A DNA stretch of 64,000 nt from JAKQDH01 sp029558835 (GTDB lineage: Bacteria > Planctomycetota > Phycisphaerae > UBA1845): positions 69,989-133,988 of the forward strand of contig DAOQSN010000009.1 of assembly GCA_035356615.1 (NCBI GenBank), written 5' to 3'. Below, one piece after another: positions 7,894 through 15,833 of the stretch (position 1 is the first letter of the stretch; each line of letters starts with the position of its first letter). The position numbers and the translations under genes were made by a program. The notes beneath the pieces were generated by a model that saw nothing but the letters and a program-made list of their open reading frames with translations, was not told the DNA's origin and ran no database searches.

Positions 7894-8898
7894 CTACTCG
7901 CAGTTGGCCGTCTCTGCCGAATCGAAGAGCGTCGCCGATCCCATGATCGGAGTCGTCGTCGTTTCGAAGAACTCCACGCCCAGCAGCATGTAGCGCCCGC
8001 CGTCCTCCCAGGGGCTGAAGTCGTCGGGATGCTCGGCCGTGGCGACCTCAAACGTCAGCACGTCGGCCACCTGAAGGTCGTTGGGGTAGTCCAGACCGAC
8101 CGCTGAGTTCAGCGGCAGGTCCATTACCACCAGCCTGGCTTGCGTGGCCTCCGTGACGCCGGAGTCGATGCGGACCCACTTGGTTGTGCCGTAGACCGCC
8201 GCCTCGGTGCCCTTGGTGACGCGGTCCGCGTCCACGGTGAAGACGAAGCAGGTGCCGGCGTTGAAGTCGCCTTCGCGCAGGAAGAAGAGCCGCATGGTGA
8301 CGGCGTGCCCCGCGGTGTACACCTGCGGGATGACCACGCGGAAGGCGATCGCGCCGGCGTCCCCTTCGTGACCGGGAGGGGTACCCAGCGCGGGCTCCAC
8401 AATAGCGGTCTGACCGGTGGCAAACTCGCCGGGGATGTGACCGCCGTAAGTGAAGAAGTCGTCAATGAAGACGTCGAACAGGGCTGAGGCGGCCGCACCG
8501 GCGGGACCCTGCGGACCCGTCGCACCTGTCGGGCCGGCAGGACCGGTTGCGCCGGCAGGACCGGTTGGACCTGAGGGACCCTGCTCGCCTTGTTCACCCT
8601 GCGGGCCTTGCTCACCCTGCTCACCCTGGAGGCCCTGCTCGCCTTGCTCACCCTGCGGGCCTTGCTCACCCTGTTCACCCTGGAGGCCCTGCTCGCCTTG
8701 CGGGCCCTGCTCACCTTGTTCACCCTGCAGTCCTTGCTCACCTTGCGGACCGGCCGGTCCTTCGGGCCCCGGAATGGGTTCGCCGGCGGGAGGCTCATCG
8801 CCGGTCCCGTTTGCGTACGGGCATCCCGTGGTTAGGGTGAGCAGACTCGCGAGCAACGCGACTGACGCCAGCAGACCGAATACACGTACGAGTTTCAT
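7894..8898 (-). CDS. Collagen-like Gly-X-Y repeat lipoprotein
   Basis: 334 aa from the ATG at 8898, which has GGGAG 8 nt upstream and opens a signal peptide; the frame stays open upstream, but that part does not look coding. The signal ends in LTLTTGC, a weak lipobox. Residues about 43-135 are 31 uninterrupted Gly-X-Y triplets, mostly GEQ, GPQ and GLQ, later GPT, GAT and GPA: a bacterial collagen-like domain expected to trimerise. The C-terminal about 190 residues form a globular domain (FIDDFFTYGGHIPGEF ... RLFFLREGDFNAGTCFVF) that I do not recognise; it may be the trimerisation or ligand-binding head. The arrangement (lipid anchor, collagen stalk, outer head) suggests a surface fibre. The repeat DNA is prone to slippage. 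Confidence 0.85.
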   Translation of the reverse strand: MKLVRVFGLLASVALLASLLTLTTGCPYANGTGDEPPAGEPIPGPEGPAGPQGEQGLQGEQGEQGPQGEQGLQGEQGEQGPQGEQGEQGLQGEQGEQGPQGEQGEQGPSGPTGPAGATGPAGPTGATGPQGPAGAAASALFDVFIDDFFTYGGHIPGEFATGQTAIVEPALGTPPGHEGDAGAIAFRVVIPQVYTAGHAVTMRLFFLREGDFNAGTCFVFTVDADRVTKGTEAAVYGTTKWVRIDSGVTEATQARLVVMDLPLNSAVGLDYPNDLQVADVLTFEVATAEHPDDFSPWEDGGRYMLLGVEFFETTTTPIMGSATLFDSAETANCE

Positions 8899-9676
8899 AA
8901 CACTTGCTCCCGTGTGCAGCAGCAGAACTACCGATAGCCGAGATCGTGTCTCGCCCTGCTGAGCCCCCGGCCGGCACGTCTCCCCCGGACACGTGCCCCG
9001 TGTGCCGTGCCTTGCCGATATCAACGCTTGGATTCTAGGCGGTTTTTGGCGGTAACGCAACCAAAAAACGAGCTTTGCCGGTGCAGGAAAAGTGGCCGCG
9101 CCACGCGGATTGCCCCGCCCGCGCGAACACGTCCGACAGCCCGCGACAGCAACCAGATTATCGGACCCCCGGCTCCCCTGCGATGTGAGCCGCAAGCTCG
9201 TCGGCGCGTCTGAGATTGTGCCACGGTCCGACACCATTCAAGGCTGCCGACGATGGCCGCTTCACACTGCCGTAATGCGGCGGAGAACGGGAGACCCATC
9301 CAAGTCGCTGTGCCGGCCGCGAAGACTGGTGACGACCGTTTCGCGTCCGTGGCGGAACTGGGACGGCGAGCCCGTCGAAACGCGAAATAGTCAGCACGTG
9401 CTGACGAACCGCCCTGCGTTTACCGCCAGTGGCGTTTGTCCGCTGTCCAGCCTCCCGCCCGAGTGAGATTGCCGGCCACGATGCCGACCCCTGGGTCGCA
9501 TCGGGGCTTTGGCGGATGCCGGCTGGCCGGCGGCTTGGTAGGGCCTTGACGGGCCAGAATGATATCAGTACAGTAGACTGGGTTATCTGGTTGGGGGCCG
9601 CCGTCGCCACTCTCGGCACCAGGGAGTGGTGAGGCTGGCGTCCAGCCGCGCTCGCCGGAAGGTAGGGGAAAAGCTG
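8899..9676. other. Gene-free 780-bp divergent intergenic region
   Basis: Lies between the divergent collagen-like and PEP-CTERM genes and must hold both promoters. The frames here are Arg/Pro-rich and lack protein character. The one clear motif is the 16-bp palindrome at 9390-9405. I see no riboswitch or tRNA fold. Confidence 0.5.
9390..9405. promoter_or_regulatory. Perfect 16-bp palindrome GTCAGCACGTGCTGAC
   Basis: A gapless palindrome centred on CACGTG, about 290 bp before the PEP-CTERM start and 490 bp before the collagen-like start. It resembles a dimeric repressor site, but no regulator is known; this is inference only. Confidence 0.35.
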
Positions 9677-10552
9677 ATGCGCTCATACGTTTCGCCACAC
9701 CTGCGGCCGGTAGGGGTCGCTCTCATCGCGGCGCTGCTTCTGACTCCGGGTGCCGCGAGGGCGAGCCTCTTCGGCATCGAACGCGACACAGGCCGACTCT
9801 ATCACATCTCGGTGGACAACGCGGCCCTTGACCTGATCGGCGAGACGGGCCTGTCAAACGTCGGCGCGCTGGAGTACCACCCGGGCGAGGGAGTGTTCTA
9901 CGCGTTGACCATGGGTGTTTCGAGCATCAGCTCACTCTACCGCATCCGCCTGGCCGAGGACCGGGGCATCGACTCCGTTGAACAGGTTGGCTTGCTTGGC
10001 ATCTACTGCTACGAAGGCGGGTTGGCGTTCGCCCCGGACGGTACGGCATACGCGCTCAACGGCGGCAGCACCTTGGCGCGACTGATGACCATCAACCTGG
10101 AAACCGGTCAGGCCACCGTCGTGAACCCGATGGAAGCCCACCACGACATCAACGGCCTGGGTTGGCGTGCCGACGGCATGCTCATCGGGCTCGACGCGAC
10201 GACGCAGACCATCCGGGTCATCAACCCCGCCACGGCGGCGAGTACGGCGCTGCGCACCGTGACGATCACGCCGGGCGTCGGTACTTACGGCGGCATGGCC
10301 GTGCCGCCGGAAGGCGCCACCGGCTACTTCGTCACCGGAGGACCGGGGGCACCGAACGCCGGCTCGAACGCGCTCTACTCGTTCAACGTGAACACGGGTG
10401 AGTACCTGCTGATCGGAAGCTTCCCCACTTCCAATGGCCAGCACGTGATTGCCGGGGAGGGCTTCTCTGGTTTGGCCTTTGTTCCCGAACCGGCGACGCT
10501 GTTGCTGCTGGTGGCAGCCACGCCGCTGGTCCTGCGGCGGCGACGCCGATAG
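9677..10552 (+). CDS. PEP-CTERM-anchored exported protein
   Basis: 291 aa from the ATG at 9677; an in-frame ATG at 9626 would add a poor Arg-rich leader. The signal peptide is VGVALIAALLLTPGAARA. The mature part has repeated beta-propeller-like strands (LFGIERDTGRLYHIS, LYRIRLAEDRGID, GGLAFAPDGTAYALNGG, LARLMTINLETGQA), like DUF4394 or similar propellers. The C-terminus is a textbook sorting signal: VPEPATLLLLVAATPLVL followed by RRRRR. Proteins with this tail are processed by an exosortase (EpsH family) and are often associated with exopolysaccharide. No exosortase gene is in the window. It ends convergently toward the parvulin gene. Confidence 0.9.
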   Translation: MRSYVSPHLRPVGVALIAALLLTPGAARASLFGIERDTGRLYHISVDNAALDLIGETGLSNVGALEYHPGEGVFYALTMGVSSISSLYRIRLAEDRGIDSVEQVGLLGIYCYEGGLAFAPDGTAYALNGGSTLARLMTINLETGQATVVNPMEAHHDINGLGWRADGMLIGLDATTQTIRVINPATAASTALRTVTITPGVGTYGGMAVPPEGATGYFVTGGPGAPNAGSNALYSFNVNTGEYLLIGSFPTSNGQHVIAGEGFSGLAFVPEPATLLLLVAATPLVLRRRRR

Positions 10553-10646
10553 GCACCGTCTGTTACGCGCCGAAGCTGCTGAGCGGGCAAGTCTGCATGA
10601 GTGTGCAACAGCAGTGCTGACACCGGCCGTGTTCGGCTGCCGTCCT

Positions 10647-10680
10647 CATTCGCTCTTCGCTCTTCGTCATTCGCTATTCC
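10647..10680 (+). repeat. Degenerate 7-bp tandem repeat (heptads), site 1
   Basis: Reads CATTCGC TCTTCGC TCTTCGT CATTCGC TATTCC, with strict 7-bp spacing and drifting sequence. It sits 24 bp from the stop of the parvulin gene. Comparable heptad tracts are at 23053, 42627, 46239 and 47553. Confidence 0.75.
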
Positions 10681-10704
10681 CGCGTGGCGTTGCGGAACGT
10701 CGCC

Positions 10705-12156
10705 TCAGGGTTTGCCGCCGGGCCTGGGGGCGGTCTCCAGGACGGCCGCCAGGAACAGACGCAGGTCCTGTGGCTCGATGCGGGCGGTCTGTTGCAGCTT
10801 GGTCAATTCCGCCAGCACGAGGCGGTTGTAGGCCTCGCGGAAGTACTGCTCCTTGAGCTCGGGCTGCATTCCCTCGAAATCGGGCTCCGCGCCGCCCTCG
10901 ATGCCGTCGCAGCGGACGAGGAAGAAGCTGTCCGGCGTTTCGATGACGTCGCTCACCCGCCCGACCGCAAGGGCGAACAGCGCCTCCACCGCCGGCTCGA
11001 AACGCTCGGTCACGCTTCCGAACGTCAACCAGCCCCAGGCGCCGCCGTCGGCGGCGCGGGAGTCCTCCGAGTAGCGTCGGGCGACGTCGGCGAAGTCGGC
11101 GCCGCCGCGCAGCTCCGCCAGCGCGGCTTCCGCGCGTGCCCGCGCGGCGCTCCGAGCGGCCGACAGTTCTTCGGTCGAGGGCTCGGTGTCGGACTGCGGC
11201 AGGCGGGTGGCCACGCGCACGTCAATGAGCGACATCTGCCGCTGCGGGGAGCGCTGCGCGTGCGCGCGCCGCGCCTCGAACAGCGTGCGGAGTTCCGCCC
11301 GCGTCGGCTGCGGTACCATCGGCTTGACGTAGTGGTCAAGGTAGTTGGAGACGACGATCTCGCGGCGGACCTCCCGGCGCGCGTCTTCCATCGTTTCGCC
11401 GCGGGGTTCGAGAAACTCGCGCTCGTAGCGCCGCTGGCTGCCGCCGTAACCTGCCGTGATGATGCGGCGCAGTTCGGCATCGACGGCCGCGTCCACCTGC
11501 TTGGTCTCCGCCTCGGCCAGCTTGAGCAGGCCCTGCTGATACAGCAGCAGTTGGGATACCCGGTCGCGGATGCGTTCCAGCGCGAGGCGGACGACGTAGC
11601 CCTCATAAGCCTCAGGGGTCGCCACGGCCGCCCGGAGGCGCAGCTCGTTCTGCACGTCGCGGAGGATGGCGGCCGCCGGGACCTTCTCGCCGTTGACGAC
11701 CAGTTCCTTGACGGGCGCCAGTTGCGTGGAGGCCGCGGAGACGCCGGCCGCCCCGACGACGTTGCCTGCCTCCGCAACCGCCGCGGTCCCCGCGGGCGTC
11801 GAACCGGCGTCGGAGGCGGCGGTGGGCGCGGCGCTGGTCGTTGGTGACTCGTCGCCCGTGGCAGCGCCCGGGCCGGCCTCGGCCCCCGAGGCCTCGGCCG
11901 CCCGGCTGCGCATGCCCAGAATGTCCGGCTTCACGTTGAACGTGCTTGAACAGGAAGTGCCAAGCAAGGACACACTCAGCAGCACGCCCAGCCAGGCGGG
12001 CTTCCCGACCGCCTGAGTGCGGGTGCGCCTCGACGTGGTGATCGGCCCACCACTGCCTGCAGGCCCCCGCTCCGAGTGGCGGCGCCGAAGCACGCGACAC
12101 CACGCCTCGCTTCCGCTTGCGGGACATTCCACATGGTTGATGGGTACAAGCTTCAT
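10705..12156 (-). CDS. Parvulin-type peptidyl-prolyl isomerase (PpiC/SurA-like), probable lipoprotein
   Basis: 483 aa from the ATG at 12156, which overlaps the mfd stop as ATGA, so the two are translationally coupled; an ATG at 12165 would add 3 residues. About 50 basic residues precede a hydrophobic signal ending LLGTSC, a possible lipobox at an unusually deep position. An Ala-rich linker (about 70-130) is followed by a SurA-like helical region and a PPIC rotamase domain (about residues 300-415) with LRGGADFADVARRYSEDS, DGGAWGWL and GRVSDVIETPDSFFLVR. It probably assists folding of exported or outer-membrane proteins. Coupling to mfd has no obvious functional logic. Confidence 0.85.
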   Translation of the reverse strand: MKLVPINHVECPASGSEAWCRVLRRRHSERGPAGSGGPITTSRRTRTQAVGKPAWLGVLLSVSLLGTSCSSTFNVKPDILGMRSRAAEASGAEAGPGAATGDESPTTSAAPTAASDAGSTPAGTAAVAEAGNVVGAAGVSAASTQLAPVKELVVNGEKVPAAAILRDVQNELRLRAAVATPEAYEGYVVRLALERIRDRVSQLLLYQQGLLKLAEAETKQVDAAVDAELRRIITAGYGGSQRRYEREFLEPRGETMEDARREVRREIVVSNYLDHYVKPMVPQPTRAELRTLFEARRAHAQRSPQRQMSLIDVRVATRLPQSDTEPSTEELSAARSAARARAEAALAELRGGADFADVARRYSEDSRAADGGAWGWLTFGSVTERFEPAVEALFALAVGRVSDVIETPDSFFLVRCDGIEGGAEPDFEGMQPELKEQYFREAYNRLVLAELTKLQQTARIEPQDLRLFLAAVLETAPRPGGKP

Positions 12157-15100
12157 CGCGCACATGTCTCCACCCGTCCGTCCGCCCGGCGGAACATCTG
12201 CCGCAGCACGGCCAGCAGCGTCCCCGTCTCCAGATAACCGGGCGGCAGACGCAGATGGACCGTCTTCCCGTCGGCCATGCGCACGCTGCCCGACGCCTGG
12301 CGAAACAGCGGCTCCGCCTGGGCGATGCCCTCCACCGTGAAGATCACGTCGGGCGGTTGCAGGCTGATGCTGCGAATGCCGTACGCCCGCGCCTCGACGC
12401 GCAACTGTCCCAGTTCCAGCAGGCGCTGCAACGGCGGCGGCAGCGGGCCGAACGCATCGCTCACGTCTCGCTCCAACTGCTCGACGTCCGCGAGCGTTCG
12501 ACAGGTGGCCAGCCGGCGATACACCTCGAGCCGCGCCCGCTCCAGACCCATGTAGTTTCGAGGAATGTACGCCGCCACGTCAAGGTCCACCTGCACCTGC
12601 GGCAGGGCGGCCTCGGGCTCATTCTTGAGCCGCCGCACGGTCGCATCGAGCAGCCGGCAGTACAGGTCGTAGCCGACAGCCGCAATGTGCCCACTCTGCT
12701 CCCGACCCAGCAGGTTGCCCGCCCCGCGAATCTCCAGGTCCCGCATCGCCAGGCGGAACCCGGCCCCCAGCTCGCTGAACTCCTCGATCGCCTTCAGCCG
12801 CCGGGCGGCCTTGCTGGTGGGCGGGCGATCCGGCGACAGCAGCAGGTAGCAGTACGCCCGGTGGCGAGAGCGACCCACGCGTCCCCGCAACTGGTGCAGG
12901 TCCGCCAGCCCGAAGCGGTCCGCACGGTTGATGAAGATGGTGTTGACGTTAGGGATGTCGATGCCGCTCTCGATGATCGTCGTGCACACGAGTATGTCGG
13001 CCTCGTGGCGGACGAAACGGTGCATGACGTTGTCCAGCGTCGCACCCTTCATCTGCCCGTGACCCACGAGAATGCGGGCCTCCGGCACGATCGTCTGGAG
13101 CGCCTCGGCCACGCCGTGGATCGAGCGGACGTAGTTGTGCAGGAAATACACCTGTCCGCCGCGGTTCATCTCCCGCAGGGCGGCCTCCCGGATGTGCTGC
13201 CGGTTGAAGACGCACACCTGGGTGGCGATGCTGCGGCGGTCCACCGGCGGGGTTTGGAGGGCGCTGATGTCGCGCAGGCCGATCATGGCCATGTGCAGCG
13301 TCCGGGGAATCGGCGTCGCGGTCAGGGTGAGCACCTCGACCGTCGCCCGCAGGGCTTTGAGCTTCTCCTTGTGCTCGACGCCGAAGCGCTGCTCCTCGTC
13401 GATGATGACCAGACCGAGGTTGGCGAAACCGACATCTTCGCTGAGCAGCCGGTGCGTGCCGATGACGACGTCGATCTGGCCCTTCTTCGCCTCACTGACA
13501 ATGCGCTTCTGCTCGCCCGCCGAACGGAAACGCGAGAGGCAGCCGATCCGGAACGGGTAGGGCCCCATGCGGTCCAGAAACGTCTCATAATGCTGCTCGG
13601 CCAGCACCGTGGTCGGCACCAGCACCGCGACCTGCCGTCCGTACTCGACGACCTTGAACGCCGCCCGCATCGCCAGCTCGGTTTTGCCGTAGCCCACGTC
13701 GCCGCAGAGGAGCCGGTCCATCGGTCGCGGCCGCCCGAGGTCCTGCTTGACGTCGGCCGCCACCGTAAGTTGGTCTTCGGTTTCCTCGTAGGGGAACGCC
13801 GCTTCGAATTCGCGCTGCCATTCGGTGTCGGGGGGATAGGCGATTCCCTCGGCTTCGGCGCGGCGGGCCTGGGTGCGCAGCAGTTCGGCGGCCAGGTCGG
13901 TGAGCGCTTCGGCCACCTGCTGTTTGGTGCGACTCCAGCGTTTCCCGCCCAGCTTGGAAAGCGTCGGCTTGATGCCGCCGGCCCCGACGTACTTCTGCAC
14001 CAGGTCCACCTGTGAGGTGGGGACGTGCACATGCGCGTCGTCGGCGAATTCGAGGCCGAGGTACTCCTCCTGCGACTGCGACGTGCCCTTGCGCATGCGG
14101 GTCAGCCCGCGATAACGCGCGATGCCGTGGACCACGTGGACCACCAGGTCGCCGGGCTTGAGGTCCTCCCAGGTTTCGATGGGCCGGCTCGCGTAGGTGC
14201 GGCGGATGCGCCGGATCGGGCGATAGCGATGGAAGACCTCGTGGTGAGGCACCACGATCGTCCCGGCGGCCGACCACTCGAACCCGTGGTGCATGACCCC
14301 GGCCGTCAGATGGATCGACGCGGCCGCTGTCGCGTCCGTCTGGGCGATCATCTCCGCCAGGCGGCGGCGTTCCCCCTCGTTGTCGCAGACGACGTAGACC
14401 TGGTGCTCGCGGGCGGCCGTACAGAGCTGCCCGACGGCCTCGTCGGCCTTACCTTCAAAACGCGTCACCGACCCCACGTCGAAATGAACGGCGTCTTCCG
14501 TGCGGGCCGCCGCACCGGGCCCGAACCGGCTGAGGTGAACCTGCCCGAACCGCAGGGCTCGGCTGAAGAGGTCCGTGACCGCGAAGAGCCGCTGGGGGGC
14601 CGACACCCGACGCCGGATCGTCTGACCCATCTCCTGAATCTCAGCCGGGCCGTCCAGCACGACCAGGGCATCGGCCGGCAGGTACGCGAACAGGTCGGCT
14701 TGCTCGGAGACGTTCGCCGCCGACGTGCGCGGCGCGACGGTCACGGCCACGTGCCTCAGACGCTCGATCGAGCGCTGCGTGCTCAGGTCGAAGCGCCGGA
14801 TGGATTCGAGCCGGTCTTCGAGGAACTCCAGGCGGAACGGATGCGACTCCCCCGGCGCGAAGAGGTCCACAATGTCACCGCGGCGGGCGACGTCTCCCGG
14901 CGACTCGACCAGGTCCAGTCGCGCGAAACCGTGGTCGATCGCCCAGTTCAGCAACGCGTCCGGCCCGGCGGGGGGGAGTGCGGCCTCCGGGTTCGCTGGG
15001 GACCCCGGCGGCAGGGTCAGCGGCGCCCCCGCGGTCAGGTGCAGAATGTGCCGTGCCAGCTCGCCCGGCGCCGGCACCGGTTGGAGCAGGGCCTGAATCG

Positions 15101-15530
15101 GCGCGACGATCGGCGGCACGTCGGCCTGGTCGCCGCTCCCCGCGTGACGCAGAAGTGTGCACACCCGCAGGCGTTCCGCCTCGACCTCGCCGGCGGCCGC
15201 CCCCTCGCCCGGCAACGCCTCCCACGCCGGGAACAGCGCGCAGGGTCTGCCGAGGAATAGTTCCAGATCGTCCTGGACCTCGTCGGCCTCTTCGAGTTGC
15301 GCGGTGACGTACAGGCAAGTGCGTTGCGGCAGCGTGGCCAGGGCGACCACCATGGGCGCAGAAGATCCCCACAGGCCTGAAACGTGCACCACCCCCTGGG
15401 CGCGAGCGAGCCGGACTCTCAGGCTAGCGATCCGTGCCTCCGCACTGATCGGCGGAATCTGCAGCACCGGGCGCCGATGATAAACCCGTGATGGAGGAAT
15501 GCAATCGGCGACGCTCGCGGGGGGGGGCAT
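12153..15530 (-). CDS. mfd: Transcription-repair coupling factor Mfd
   Basis: 1125 aa, normal length for Mfd. The N-terminal UvrB-like module (1-400) includes VHVSGLWGSSAPMVVALA. The RNA-polymerase-interacting CarD-like domain is near residue 460 (DLKPGDLVVHVVHGIARYRG). The helicase core has the Walker A motif GDVGYGKTELAMR (about 613), Walker B DEEQRFGVEHK (about 708), TATPIPRTLHMAMIGLRDIS, and in the second RecA lobe IESGIDIPNVNTIFINRADRFGLADL style motifs with QLRGRVGRS. The C-terminal TRCF domain contains YIPRNYMGLERARLEVYRRL. Mfd removes stalled RNA polymerase at lesions and recruits UvrA. The start is the first ATG, next to a G9 tract on the plus strand (Pro codons 2-4); a start a few codons downstream is possible. 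Confidence 0.95.
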   Translation of the reverse strand: MPPPASVADCIPPSRVYHRRPVLQIPPISAEARIASLRVRLARAQGVVHVSGLWGSSAPMVVALATLPQRTCLYVTAQLEEADEVQDDLELFLGRPCALFPAWEALPGEGAAAGEVEAERLRVCTLLRHAGSGDQADVPPIVAPIQALLQPVPAPGELARHILHLTAGAPLTLPPGSPANPEAALPPAGPDALLNWAIDHGFARLDLVESPGDVARRGDIVDLFAPGESHPFRLEFLEDRLESIRRFDLSTQRSIERLRHVAVTVAPRTSAANVSEQADLFAYLPADALVVLDGPAEIQEMGQTIRRRVSAPQRLFAVTDLFSRALRFGQVHLSRFGPGAAARTEDAVHFDVGSVTRFEGKADEAVGQLCTAAREHQVYVVCDNEGERRRLAEMIAQTDATAAASIHLTAGVMHHGFEWSAAGTIVVPHHEVFHRYRPIRRIRRTYASRPIETWEDLKPGDLVVHVVHGIARYRGLTRMRKGTSQSQEEYLGLEFADDAHVHVPTSQVDLVQKYVGAGGIKPTLSKLGGKRWSRTKQQVAEALTDLAAELLRTQARRAEAEGIAYPPDTEWQREFEAAFPYEETEDQLTVAADVKQDLGRPRPMDRLLCGDVGYGKTELAMRAAFKVVEYGRQVAVLVPTTVLAEQHYETFLDRMGPYPFRIGCLSRFRSAGEQKRIVSEAKKGQIDVVIGTHRLLSEDVGFANLGLVIIDEEQRFGVEHKEKLKALRATVEVLTLTATPIPRTLHMAMIGLRDISALQTPPVDRRSIATQVCVFNRQHIREAALREMNRGGQVYFLHNYVRSIHGVAEALQTIVPEARILVGHGQMKGATLDNVMHRFVRHEADILVCTTIIESGIDIPNVNTIFINRADRFGLADLHQLRGRVGRSRHRAYCYLLLSPDRPPTSKAARRLKAIEEFSELGAGFRLAMRDLEIRGAGNLLGREQSGHIAAVGYDLYCRLLDATVRRLKNEPEAALPQVQVDLDVAAYIPRNYMGLERARLEVYRRLATCRTLADVEQLERDVSDAFGPLPPPLQRLLELGQLRVEARAYGIRSISLQPPDVIFTVEGIAQAEPLFRQASGSVRMADGKTVHLRLPPGYLETGTLLAVLRQMFRRADGRVETCAR

Positions 15531-15833
15531 CCGTCAGAAAGGCTCCGCCGCGGACAACTTCCCACAACAATCCACACTGCCGTGGTGGTTTCCAGCCGAG
15601 CGCATCGGTATGCTTTGAGGAAGGGAGAGAAGGGCCGGCGCGAGCGCCCATGTCAGCGGCCGGCCGGAGCTTCTGGGAGGTTGCTGACGAAGCGACGCTG
15701 GTTCCCCTGGGGTGGTGCAACCGGCGCCGGACGTAGCGGCATGCGAGGCATGCGGCCGGTAGGGAGTTCTGCGGCGAACTGCAGGCAGTCGCCCGGCATA
15801 CTCCGGTCGGGCACACCAGCGGAGGAACATGCG
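15531..15833. other. Divergent promoter region, 303 bp
   Basis: Lies between mfd and the polyproline-tailed protein gene. No repeats of the main families and no recognisable promoter box; the frame open through it on the plus strand is Arg-rich and has no signal peptide before the ATG at 15834. Confidence 0.4.

Noticed and set aside
8570..8760. Intergenic tandem repeat or CRISPR-like array
   Set aside because: The repetition is the codon pattern of the Gly-X-Y triplets within a protein-coding gene.
8899..9237. N-terminal extension of the collagen-like protein
   Set aside because: No protein character; the ATG at 8898 has a ribosome-binding site and starts a signal peptide.
9092..9619. Possible small genes in the 780-bp region
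   Set aside because: Frames of 124 and 153 codons are Arg/Pro-rich, lack ribosome-binding sites and show no motifs.
12255..14015. 586-codon open frame on the plus strand opposite mfd
   Set aside because: Composition (Arg, His, Gln, Leu-rich), no motifs, and full overlap with a certain gene; a shadow frame typical of GC-rich DNA.
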